From Nocardia concava NBRC 100430 (GTDB lineage Bacteria > Actinomycetota > Actinomycetes > Mycobacteriales > Mycobacteriaceae): DNA of 64,000 nucleotides. The notes beneath the pieces were generated by a model, which made no database searches, was not told the DNA's origin, and was given only the letters and a program-made list of their open reading frames with translations. A program made the position numbers and the translations under genes. Position 1 is the first letter of the stretch. The number at the start of each line of letters is the position of its first letter. Location: NCBI RefSeq assembly GCF_000308815.1, contig NZ_BAFX01000095.1, positions 1 through 64,000 of the forward strand. Reading direction: 5' to 3'. Below, one piece after another: positions 1 to 9,053 of this stretch.

Positions 1-3000
1 ATGCGGTGTTGGCATCGGCATGATTCGTGAGATCGACTACCTGCCATGGCAATTCGACGTCGGCACAGACCACGGCCACGCTCGTGCCACTGCTCGTGGT
101 GGTGAACGCGGTGCGCAGGATCTGTTGCCGTTCCAGCAGCGCCCGCGCGGCGGTCCGCAGGCGATTCACATCCAGGCTGCCCGACAGGCGCAGAACCAGC
201 TGCGCCACATAGGCGTCCGGCTCGACGGTATCGGTGAGCCCGGTGTGGAACAGCAGGCCCGCCTGCAAGGGGGTCAACGGCCAGATATCGGTCAGCGACG
301 GATACGCCCGGTCGAGTGCGGCGACCTCGGGCGCGGTCAGCGATACCAGGTCGAAGTCGGAGGGTGAATGCGCTCCCGCGCCGGGGGTTTCGGCATGCTC
401 GGTGATCGCCGTCAGGGCCTGGGCCCACAATGTCGCCAACTCGTCGACGTCGACGGGTTCGAGCAGGGTGCGCGGGAAGCGGAAGCGCGCCTGCAGCCGC
501 TCGTCGACCACAATGGCGGTGATATCCACGGCCAGCGTCACCGGCATCTCGGGATCCGGAGTGATCGCCAATTCGGCTGAGCCGTCCTGGATTCCGCTCG
601 CCCCGGCGTCGGCCGCCGTGATCCGGCCCAGGTAGTTGAATCCGATCCGGCCCGGCATGGTGTCCGGCAAGGACGCCGCGGTCTCCGTGTTCAGGTAGCG
701 CAGCAGTCCGTAGCCGATGCCCTTGTCCGGGATCGATCGCAGGGATTCCTTCACCGAAAGCACCGCGGCCGCCGCCGAATCCCCACCTGCGGCAAGGTCC
801 TCGAGGTCGACTCCGGTCAGATCCAGCCGCACCGGGAACATCGAGGTGAACCAGCCCACGGTGCGCGACAGGTCCGCGCCGGGAACCAGCTGCTCCTCGC
901 GTCCGTGGCCCTCCAGGCGGACCAGCACCGACGGATCGTCCATACCGCGTCGGCTGCGCCACATGCGCACGGCAACGGCCAGGGCGGCCAACAGCCCGTC
1001 ATTGACCTCACCGTGGAACACCGTCGGCACCCGGGACAGCAGGCCGCGCGTCACCTGCTCCGGCAGTTCGACCCGCACCTCCTCCAACGTCGCGACGGTG
1101 TCGACATCCGGATCCAATTCTCTTCCGCCCCAAAGGGGATCGCCCCCTGTCAGCATGGACTGCCACAGCGCCAGCTCACCCTGCCGGGCCTCGGCGGCTT
1201 CCACCAACCCATGCGCCCAGCGCCGCATCGAAGTTCCGACCGGAGCCAGGACCGGAGTACCGCCCGCCCGGATCTGTTCGAGGGCCGAGAGCAGGTCCGG
1301 CACCAGCACTCGCCAGGAGACGCCGTCGACCACCAGGTGATGGGCCATCATCAGCAACCGGTCGGGTGCCTGCCACACGAATCGGACCATCGCGCCCGCG
1401 AGCGGATCCAGTTGCGCGGCGGCGTTATTCGCCTCGGCTTCGAGGTCCGAGCCGCGCACCAATACCGCAGCAGCGTCGATGGTTCCCGGTTGTCCCACCA
1501 CCAGCGACCATTCCCCGGCCTCGGTGCGGCGCAAGCGGGACCGCAGCATGTCGTGCCGGTCCAGCAGCGCGCCGATCGCCGCGAGCACACCCGCCTCGTC
1601 GACCCCGGCGGGCACCGGCACCACCACGTGCTGCTGGAACCGCCCGAATCCCTTGCCCCAGTCCACCATCCACCGCGCCACCGGCAGCAACGGCAGCTCC
1701 CCCACCCCGCCGCCGGGCAGCTCGCCCGATCCTTCGACGCCCTCGCCCGCGATCCGCGCGCGTCCGGCCAAACGAGCCGGGGTCCGTTGCGCGAACACAT
1801 CGCGCGGCCCGAACACCACGCCCAGCGCACGCGCCCGCGACACCACCTGGATCGAGACGATCGAATCCCCGCCCAGGGCGAAGAAATCGTCGTCGGCGCC
1901 GACCCGGTCCAGCCCGAGCACCTCGGCGAAGACCCCGGCCACGATCTCCTCGACCGGCGTGGACGGCGCACGGAACCCACGCGTCGCGAAGACCGGTTCG
2001 GGCAGCGCCCGGCGGTCGATCTTTCCCGTTGCGGTCAAGGGCAATTCGTCGAGCACCATCACCAGGTCGGGCACCATGTACGCGGGGAGCCGGTCGCTCG
2101 CGTACCGCCGAACCTGCTCCGGATCGATATCCCGGCCCACCACATAGCCCACCAGCCGCGCACCATCCTCGGCGGTGTGGACGACGGCCACGGCCTGCGT
2201 GATCCCCTCCATCGCGCAGAGCGCGGCCTCGATCTCGCCCAGTTCCAGTCGCTGCCCGCGCACCTTCACCTGGAAGTCTGAGCGGCCAACGAACTCCAGA
2301 ACGCCATCGCTCGAACCGGATTCGGCGACGGTCCAGCGGACCAGGTCGCCGGTTCGATAGAGCCGTTCGCCGGGCGCACCGAACGGGTCGGCCACGAATC
2401 GCGAAGCCGTCAGTCCGGCACGACCCCGATAGCCCCGTGCCACACCGGGACCCGACACATACAGCTCACCGACCACACCCACCGGCACCGGCCGCAGCCA
2501 CGCGTCCAGTACCGCCACGTTCATGCCCGCGATGGGTGCACCGATTCGAATCTGCCTGTCCGGCAGCAGCTCCGAGCCGGTCGCCCAAATGGTCGCCTCG
2601 GCGGGGCCGTACAGATTGTGGACCCGGCGCATACCCGACGCGTCGGTCCGTGCCCACCGGCTCACCAGCCGGGAGGTGCACTGGTCGCCACCCGTCAGCA
2701 GGATCCGCAAGTCGTCGAGTCCGGCCGGATCCAGGGACGCGGCGACCGCCGGGGTCAGGAAGGCGTGGCTGACGCGGTGTTCGCGCAGCAAGTCCCAGAG
2801 CGGCTGTCCGCCATAGGCTTCGGGTGGCGCGACCACGAGTGTGGCACCGCCGGAGACCGCCAGCAGCAGTTCCAGGATCGCCGCGTCGAAGGTGCGTGCG
2901 GCCACCGCGAGCACATGGGATTCCGTGTCCACCGCGCACCGGTCGACGTGGTCGGCCACCAGGGCGGCCAGTCCGGTGTGGGTGACCTCGACTCCCTTCG

Positions 3001-6000
3001 GGCGTCCGGTCGAGCCCGAGGTGTAGACGACGTAGGCGGTATTGTCGACCCGCACCGGCGTGTGCCGGTCGGCGTCGGAAACGGCTGCCGCACTGAGCCC
3101 GGACAACAGGTCGAGGGTGTCGAGATCGATCACCTGGGCATCGAGTCCCGCGGCCCCGGCCCACCCGCGCGTCACCACGCAATCGGCCCCGGAGTCGCTG
3201 TACACGAACCGGTTTCGCTCCTCCGGATGCGCCGGATCCAGCGACAGGAACGCCGCACCGGTCTTGGCGATCGCCCAGACGGCCAGCACCCAGTCCAGCG
3301 ATCGGGGCAGGGCGATCGCGACCACCGATTCGGGACCGATCCCACGCCCGATCAGGCTGCGCGCCAGTCGATTCGATCCCGCGTCGAGGCCGCGATAAGA
3401 GAGGCTCCGCTCCCCCGCGACTATCGCGTCGCCGTCCGGGTTGGCGGCGACCGCGGCGGCCAGCAGGGCGGGCAGCGTCACGGCGGCCGGACGGGCGCCC
3501 TTGCCATTTCGGCCCCACGCATGGACCAGCCGATCCCTTTCGGGCGCGGTCAGCACATCGATATCGCGCACCAGCACGCCCGGTTCCTCGGTGATGGCGC
3601 GCAGCACCCGCTGCAGCCGTCCGGCGAACGCCGCGATCGTGCCCGGATCGAAAAGGTCGGTGGCATAGCTCAAATCCACCGGGATCGCGCCGTCGCGATC
3701 GGGTGCGTCGGTCAGCGTGAAGGTCAGATCGAACCGTTCGATCCCGGTCTCCGCGCCGGCGGCCGTCACCACCACGTCGGGCAGTTCGAGCCGGGCCTGA
3801 TCGAGATTGTGGAACGCCAGCATCACCTGGAACAGCGGGTGGTGCGCCTGGCTGCGCGGCGGATCCAGGGTCTCCACGACCTGTTCGAACGGGACCTCCG
3901 CGTGCGCGAAGGCATCCAGGTCGATGCCGCGGATATCGGAGAGCAGGTCGGTGAACGGCCGCGCCTCGTCGACCCGGGCACGCAGCACGACGGTATTGAC
4001 GAACATGCCGATCAGCTCGTCCAATTCGGCCGCTCCACGCCCGGCCACCGGCGAGCCGACGGCGATATCGACACTGCCCGACAGCCTGGACAGCACGACC
4101 GTCAGGGCCGCGTGGAAGATCATGAACACCGTCACGCCACGGGCCTGCGCGAGCGCCTGCATACCTTCCACCACGGCCGGAGAGAGCACGAAGGTATGGG
4201 TGGCACCTCGATGCGAGGCGACAGGCGGGCGGGGTCGATCGGAGGGCAACTCCAGGACCTCGGGCAAATCGCGCAGTTGGCCTGACCAGTACTGCAATTG
4301 CTGTGCGAGCAGCGAGGTCGGGTCCTCGGCGGTGCCCGCGAGTTCCCGCTGCCACAGGGCGTAGTCGGCGTACTGCACGGCCAGCGGTCGCCAATTCGGC
4401 TGCCGCCCATCGTGCCTGGCGACGTACGCGGCGGCCAGGTCACGGGCCAGCGGGGCCATGGAGAATCCGTCGGCATTGATGTGATGCACCGCCAGCAGCA
4501 GGACGAAGTCGGTGGAGCTCGTCGAGAACAATCGCGCGCGCAGCGGAACCTGTTCGGCCACATCGAATCCCGCCGACACCACCGCGGACAGCGCCGCCGC
4601 CAGCCCGGATTCGTCCACCTCGATAGTGGCGAGATCCAGATCGGCCGCCGCGGCAAGCTCCTCGATCGGCACCACCACCTGATGCGGCACCCCATCCGAC
4701 TCCGGATACCTGGTCCGCAGCGCCTCGTGGCGCTCCAGCACATCCCACACCGCCGCCGCCAGAGCCGCCGTATCCAGCGCCCCGGACAGCCGGATGACCA
4801 TCGGAATGTTGTAGGCGATCGACTCCGGATCGAACCGGTTCACGAACCACATGCGCTGCTGCGCGAACGACAGCGGCACCAGGTCCGGCCGCATCTGCGG
4901 GCGCAGGCGCGGACCCTCCTCGGCGGCGGGCGCATCCGCGACCCGCGCCGTCAGCAGGTCGGCCAGGGCTCCGACCACCGAGGCCTCGAAGACATCCCGG
5001 ACCGCGACGGGGACGCCGACACCTTCCGAGAGCCGGGCCGACAAACGTGTGGCGGACAGCGAGTTCCCGCCCAGTACGAAGAAGTCGTCATCGACGCCCA
5101 CCCGGTCCACGCCGAGCACCTCGGCGTAGACGGTCGCCACGACCTCCTCCACGGGTGTGGCGGGCGCGCGATAGGACGCGCGGGCCACTACCGGTTCGGG
5201 CAGCGCCGCCTTGTCCACCTTGCCGTTGACCGTCAGCGGCAGCGAGTCCAGCACCATCACGACATCGGGGACCATGTAGCCGGGCAGTCGTTCGCCCAGC
5301 CGTTCCCGCATCAGTGCGCCGAGAGCTCCTGGCGCACTCCAGGTTTCGTTCGGCACGAGCAGCTCGGCGGCATCGACTTCCCCGGCCGCTCGGGTACGCG
5401 TGTGCGGGCGAACGGCGTACACGATGTGCAGGTCGGTGCCCATCACATTCGGCGAGACCCGCGCCTCGGCCTCGAACCCGTGGTGCCGCAGCAGCTCCTC
5501 GATGCGGGCCAGCCGATACTCGACATCATTGACCTCGATGACCATCCGGTCGATGAGCGGCCAGTGCCGGGCCTCGATACCGTGCAGGGCATCGAGTTCA
5601 CTGCCCTCCACATCGAGCTTCAGCAGATCGATATGGCCGATCCCGTACTCGTCCATGATGTGCGAGAGCGTCCGGATGGGGACGTCGACCTGGACGCAGT
5701 CGAGACGGTCTGCGATCATCTGATCGACCAGCCGATCCCCGAGATCCTGTGTCTCCGCCTGGTATTCGCTGTGCACGAACGATTGCAGGATGTCGTGCTG
5801 CTCGCGGCTGCCGGTGCCGCGGCCCGACAGTACCGACATCTCCGGGTAGTAGGTGAAGGTGTCGGTGGTGGCCTCCGCGCCGATCGCATACGGCACCAGC
5901 GTGGCATCGAGGTCGTGCAGCGCCGCATTGGCCGCGTACATGCGCCGCAGCTCCGGCATCGGTTCGACCGCGAACAGCTTGACGCCCGGGGATTTCCGCT

Positions 6001-9000
6001 TGGCGTAGAGGGAGAACATGCCGACGTGCGCGCCGATATCGACAATGCAGCCGTCGCCGGGAATGGTCACGCCGCCGTGGCAGTATTCCTCGGTCTCGAA
6101 GATCTCCTCGTAGAGGAATTCGATATTCGAGCGGTTGCGGCCCACCACCGGCATGCCGTTGGGCAGTTCGTGCAGTTCGGCGGCCGCGATCGCGCCCTGG
6201 CGTTGCAGCTCCAGGCATTTCGCCGCGACGGGAGCGAAGCGCGGATCGGGAACCAGGTAGGCGACCAGCTGGGTGGACGGCGGCGCGTCGGGGGTGGCGG
6301 GTCCGGCGGTGTGGGTGGTGACGACGGCCCCGGCCACGCACTCCTGGCCCGCGAGCAGGGATTCGATCTCGCCGAGCTCGATGCGGTAGCCGCGGATCTT
6401 CACCTGTTCATCGGCGCGGCCGAGGTATTCGAGCACACCGGCCTCGGTCCAGCGCACCACGTCACCGCTGCGGTAGAGGCGGCCACCGGCCGGATCGAAG
6501 GGGTCGGCGACGAACCGCGACGCGGTCAGCGCGGGGCGGGACAGATAGCCGCGGGCGACCTGGTTGCCCGCGACGTAGAGCTCGCCCGCGACGCCGACCG
6601 GGGCCGGTCGCAGCCACGAATCCAGCACGTACACACGCAGATTCGCCAGCGGAACACCGATCGGGCTGATACCCGCGTCACCGCGCCAATGCTGTGGCGT
6701 GAGTGCCTGTTCGGTCACGTGAACGGTGGTCTCGGTGATGCCGTACATATTGATCAGCCGGGGCGCGGCCGGGCGCTGGAGGATCGGCCAGCGCTGCAGC
6801 CGCGTGGGGTCCAGGGCTTCACCGCCGAAGATCACCATGCGCAGCCGGGATCCGTCATCGACTGTGGCGCGGCGGGATTCGATCAGGGTGTAGAACGCCG
6901 ACGGCGTCTGGTTGAGGATGGTCACGCCCTGCTCGACGATCAGATCCCACAGCTCCGCAGGTGAGTACGCGACCTCGCGGGGTACCACGACCACACGGCC
7001 GCCATGCAGCAGCGCACCCCAGATCTCCCAGACCGAGAAGTCGAATGCCTGTGAGTGACACCAGGTCCAGACGTCGCCCGGTCCGAACTCACACCAGGAC
7101 CGAGTGCTCTGGAACAGGGAGACGGCGTTCTCGTGAGTGACGGCCACGCCCTTGGGTTTTCCGGTGGTGCCGGAGGTGTAGATGACGTACGCGACAGTCC
7201 CCGGGCGACCGGGGTGCGGATTGTCCAGGGAGCCATGGCCGTTGGAGTCGGCGATATCGATGCGCAGGCGTGCGACATCGCTCCCGGCGACCAACTCGGC
7301 GGTACGACCGTCGACGAGGACGAGCGTGGGCGCGGCGTCGGCGAGGATGTACGCGATTCGCTCGGGCGGCGAGGTCGGGTCCAGCGGCACGTACGCCGCA
7401 CCGGTCTCGAGGATGGCGAGCAGGGCGGTGATCAGCGGAATGCCCTTGGGAAGTGCCAGGGCGACAAGGCTTTCCGGGCCCGCCCCACGTGCGGCCAGCA
7501 TGGCCGCCAGCTGTCGGGCCTCCGCCTCGAGCTGGGCGTAGGTGAGGTGCTGGTTGCCGTCGGTGATCGCGATGGCTGCGGGCGTAGCGGCGGCCTGTCG
7601 CCGGAACATCGTGGTGAGAGTGTCGGAGGTGTCGATCGGCGCGGTGGTGTCGTTCCACTGCCGCAGCACGCGCTCGCGCTCCCCGGCCGCGAGCAGATCG
7701 AGATCCCGGACGGGCGTAGCGGGATCGGCACTGAGCACCGCCACGAAGTCATGGAAGAACCGCAGGAACCGATCGAGTTGGCGCGCAATGTCTTCGGGCG
7801 TATACAGGTCGTGGTTGGCGACGAAGTCGATGCGGGTGGCCGTGGAACCCCGGGTGGCGCCGGCACCGGTGTACACACTCACCGACAGGTCCGAGACGAG
7901 TCCCGGTGTGAGTACCTGCAATTGCCCGGTGATCCGCCCCAGCCGGACGCTGGTGTCGAACATCATCAGATCCACATACGGCCCGAAGACCTGGGTCTGG
8001 GGCGTGAGCCGTCCGATATCGCGGAACATGTCCTCCTGCCGATACCGCTGCCGGCGCAGCACCTCGATCAGCTGGTGCTGGGTCGCCTCCATCAGTTCGC
8101 CGACCGTGGTGCGCGGACCCATGGTGAGGCGTAAGGGCAAGGTATTGGCCAACATTCCGCCCGACCGCAGCGCGGCGGTGGTGACCCGTGCGGACACCGG
8201 CAGGCTGAGCACGATGTCGTCGCTGTCGGTCATTCGGCCCAGGAACAGCCCGAACGCCGCCAGGTACGGGACCGCGGGATTCGCGGAGGTCGCCTTGACG
8301 ACGGCGGCGAGCAGTTCGGCCGTCTCGTCGGGCAGCGCCCCGCTCACCGAGATCGGGTGCGCGTCGGCCTGCCCGCTGCGACCGGCCAGGCTGACGGGTG
8401 CGGGCAGGTGGTCGAGCTGATGCTGCCAGAATTCGCGGTCGGTCTCGAAACGGGCCGAGGCACGGTACTTCTCGTCGGCGGCGACGAGATCGGCGAGGCC
8501 CTGGATCCGCGCGGCCGGGGCTTCACGACCCTCGACCGCGGCCGTGTACAGCTCGCCGACGCGGCCGAGCAGGGTCATGGCGGCGAGGCCGTCCATGGCG
8601 ATGTGATGGGCCCGCAGGTACCAGAACCAGCGGTCGTCCTCCACCCGCAGGACAACGGTGGCGATCAGCCGATCGCGTTGCAGATCGATGGGACGCGAAT
8701 ACTCGTCACGCATCCAATCCTGCGCCGCCGCAACAGGATCCGATTCCCCGCGCAGATCCAGCAGCCGGGTCGGTTCGTCCAGCGGCCGGTCGACCACCTG
8801 CCGCGGCCCGTCCTCGGTTTCGATCACGCGCAGCCGGGCGGCCCCGAACTCCCCCGCCACCTGCCAGAACGAGGCCATGAGCAGTTCGACGTCGAGCTCG
8901 CCGCGCAGATCGATACACAGGGCATTGGTGATCGGATTCGAGCCGGTCAGCTGTTGCGCGTACCAAATTCCTTGTTGCGCGGCGGACAACGGAAATGGAA

Positions 9001-9019
9001 CCGAACTGGGCCCGGTCAA
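1..9019 (-). CDS. Non-ribosomal peptide synthetase, C-A(MT)-T-C-A-T-E-C..., cut by the left window edge
   Basis: About 3,006 residues are visible in one open frame; the C-terminus lies beyond base 1. Order by residue: condensation (HHIAMDG near 138); adenylation 1 (SGTTGKPKG near 614, KIRGYRIELGEIE near 870-882) interrupted by a methyltransferase (about 930-1195) before NGKVDKAALPEP near 1265; carrier 1 (LGGNS, Ser1320); condensation 2 (HHINADG near 1515); adenylation 2 (SGSTGRPKG near 2003); carrier 2 (LGGDS, Ser2386); epimerisation (HHLVVDG near 2559, RTVGWFTSMFPVRL downstream); start of a third condensation domain near 2912. Adenylation 1 reads D-F-W-N-I-G-M-V-H, the known threonine code. 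Adenylation 2 reads D-A-L-F-L-G-L-I-W, which I do not recognise; the pocket looks hydrophobic. I chose the TTG start because GGAGCAG lies just upstream, 34 bases after the preceding gene. Product inferred: an N-acylated peptide beginning with Thr then a D-residue. Confidence 0.95.
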   Translation of the reverse strand, partial: MTGPSSVPFPLSAAQQGIWYAQQLTGSNPITNALCIDLRGELDVELLMASFWQVAGEFGAARLRVIETEDGPRQVVDRPLDEPTRLLDLRGESDPVAAAQDWMRDEYSRPIDLQRDRLIATVVLRVEDDRWFWYLRAHHIAMDGLAAMTLLGRVGELYTAAVEGREAPAARIQGLADLVAADEKYRASARFETDREFWQHQLDHLPAPVSLAGRSGQADAHPISVSGALPDETAELLAAVVKATSANPAVPYLAAFGLFLGRMTDSDDIVLSLPVSARVTTAALRSGGMLANTLPLRLTMGPRTTVGELMEATQHQLIEVLRRQRYRQEDMFRDIGRLTPQTQVFGPYVDLMMFDTSVRLGRITGQLQVLTPGLVSDLSVSVYTGAGATRGSTATRIDFVANHDLYTPEDIARQLDRFLRFFHDFVAVLSADPATPVRDLDLLAAGERERVLRQWNDTTAPIDTSDTLTTMFRRQAAATPAAIAITDGNQHLTYAQLEAEARQLAAMLAARGAGPESLVALALPKGIPLITALLAILETGAAYVPLDPTSPPERIAYILADAAPTLVLVDGRTAELVAGSDVARLRIDIADSNGHGSLDNPHPGRPGTVAYVIYTSGTTGKPKGVAVTHENAVSLFQSTRSWCEFGPGDVWTWCHSQAFDFSVWEIWGALLHGGRVVVVPREVAYSPAELWDLIVEQGVTILNQTPSAFYTLIESRRATVDDGSRLRMVIFGGEALDPTRLQRWPILQRPAAPRLINMYGITETTVHVTEQALTPQHWRGDAGISPIGVPLANLRVYVLDSWLRPAPVGVAGELYVAGNQVARGYLSRPALTASRFVADPFDPAGGRLYRSGDVVRWTEAGVLEYLGRADEQVKIRGYRIELGEIESLLAGQECVAGAVVTTHTAGPATPDAPPSTQLVAYLVPDPRFAPVAAKCLELQRQGAIAAAELHELPNGMPVVGRNRSNIEFLYEEIFETEEYCHGGVTIPGDGCIVDIGAHVGMFSLYAKRKSPGVKLFAVEPMPELRRMYAANAALHDLDATLVPYAIGAEATTDTFTYYPEMSVLSGRGTGSREQHDILQSFVHSEYQAETQDLGDRLVDQMIADRLDCVQVDVPIRTLSHIMDEYGIGHIDLLKLDVEGSELDALHGIEARHWPLIDRMVIEVNDVEYRLARIEELLRHHGFEAEARVSPNVMGTDLHIVYAVRPHTRTRAAGEVDAAELLVPNETWSAPGALGALMRERLGERLPGYMVPDVVMVLDSLPLTVNGKVDKAALPEPVVARASYRAPATPVEEVVATVYAEVLGVDRVGVDDDFFVLGGNSLSATRLSARLSEGVGVPVAVRDVFEASVVGALADLLTARVADAPAAEEGPRLRPQMRPDLVPLSFAQQRMWFVNRFDPESIAYNIPMVIRLSGALDTAALAAAVWDVLERHEALRTRYPESDGVPHQVVVPIEELAAAADLDLATIEVDESGLAAALSAVVSAGFDVAEQVPLRARLFSTSSTDFVLLLAVHHINADGFSMAPLARDLAAAYVARHDGRQPNWRPLAVQYADYALWQRELAGTAEDPTSLLAQQLQYWSGQLRDLPEVLELPSDRPRPPVASHRGATHTFVLSPAVVEGMQALAQARGVTVFMIFHAALTVVLSRLSGSVDIAVGSPVAGRGAAELDELIGMFVNTVVLRARVDEARPFTDLLSDIRGIDLDAFAHAEVPFEQVVETLDPPRSQAHHPLFQVMLAFHNLDQARLELPDVVVTAAGAETGIERFDLTFTLTDAPDRDGAIPVDLSYATDLFDPGTIAAFAGRLQRVLRAITEEPGVLVRDIDVLTAPERDRLVHAWGRNGKGARPAAVTLPALLAAAVAANPDGDAIVAGERSLSYRGLDAGSNRLARSLIGRGIGPESVVAIALPRSLDWVLAVWAIAKTGAAFLSLDPAHPEERNRFVYSDSGADCVVTRGWAGAAGLDAQVIDLDTLDLLSGLSAAAVSDADRHTPVRVDNTAYVVYTSGSTGRPKGVEVTHTGLAALVADHVDRCAVDTESHVLAVAARTFDAAILELLLAVSGGATLVVAPPEAYGGQPLWDLLREHRVSHAFLTPAVAASLDPAGLDDLRILLTGGDQCTSRLVSRWARTDASGMRRVHNLYGPAEATIWATGSELLPDRQIRIGAPIAGMNVAVLDAWLRPVPVGVVGELYVSGPGVARGYRGRAGLTASRFVADPFGAPGERLYRTGDLVRWTVAESGSSDGVLEFVGRSDFQVKVRGQRLELGEIEAALCAMEGITQAVAVVHTAEDGARLVGYVVGRDIDPEQVRRYASDRLPAYMVPDLVMVLDELPLTATGKIDRRALPEPVFATRGFRAPSTPVEEIVAGVFAEVLGLDRVGADDDFFALGGDSIVSIQVVSRARALGVVFGPRDVFAQRTPARLAGRARIAGEGVEGSGELPGGGVGELPLLPVARWMVDWGKGFGRFQQHVVVPVPAGVDEAGVLAAIGALLDRHDMLRSRLRRTEAGEWSLVVGQPGTIDAAAVLVRGSDLEAEANNAAAQLDPLAGAMVRFVWQAPDRLLMMAHHLVVDGVSWRVLVPDLLSALEQIRAGGTPVLAPVGTSMRRWAHGLVEAAEARQGELALWQSMLTGGDPLWGGRELDPDVDTVATLEEVRVELPEQVTRGLLSRVPTVFHGEVNDGLLAALAVAVRMWRSRRGMDDPSVLVRLEGHGREEQLVPGADLSRTVGWFTSMFPVRLDLTGVDLEDLAAGGDSAAAAVLSVKESLRSIPDKGIGYGLLRYLNTETAASLPDTMPGRIGFNYLGRITAADAGASGIQDGSAELAITPDPEMPVTLAVDITAIVVDERLQARFRFPRTLLEPVDVDELATLWAQALTAITEHAETPGAGAHSPSDFDLVSLTAPEVAALDRAYPSLTDIWPLTPLQAGLLFHTGLTDTVEPDAYVAQLVLRLSGSLDVNRLRTAARALLERQQILRTAFTTTSSGTSVAVVCADVELPWQVVDLTNHADANTA
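5430..6230 (-). other. FkbM-type methyltransferase domain embedded in NRPS adenylation domain 1
   Basis: This domain sits inside the NRPS frame between adenylation motifs A8 and A10. The SAM-binding motif I reads VDIGAHVGMF, followed by an acidic AVEPMPE strand and LLKLDVEGSE, which is typical of FkbM-family methyltransferases. Members of that family act on hydroxyl groups, as in FK506 biosynthesis. Most interrupting domains in adenylation domains are N-methyltransferases of a different family. The host domain carries a threonine code, so side-chain O-methylation of Thr is the natural inference, unproven here. The boundaries are approximate, set by where adenylation-type sequence stops and resumes. 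Confidence 0.85.
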
Positions 9020-9053
9020 ATTCTGCTCCTGCGTCTCGGGGCGGTGGAAGTTC

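Noticed and set aside
905..2281. Long plus-strand open frame of 458 codons over the NRPS
   Set aside because: His/Arg/Pro-rich composition with no motif; it is the antisense shadow of a GC-rich NRPS reading, which has a continuous frame and clear domains.
2466..4394. Minus-strand open frame of 642 codons
   Set aside because: It lies in a different frame from the NRPS and shows only Arg/Gly-rich noise; conserved adenylation and condensation motifs are in the other frame.
5430..6230. The methyltransferase as a separate gene
   Set aside because: The frame is continuous with adenylation sequence on both sides, and carrier serines on either side of it share the same codon phase.
4298..6964. Plus-strand open frame of 888 codons
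   Set aside because: Antisense to NRPS modules 1-2; repetitive Arg/Gly/His composition and no recognisable domain.
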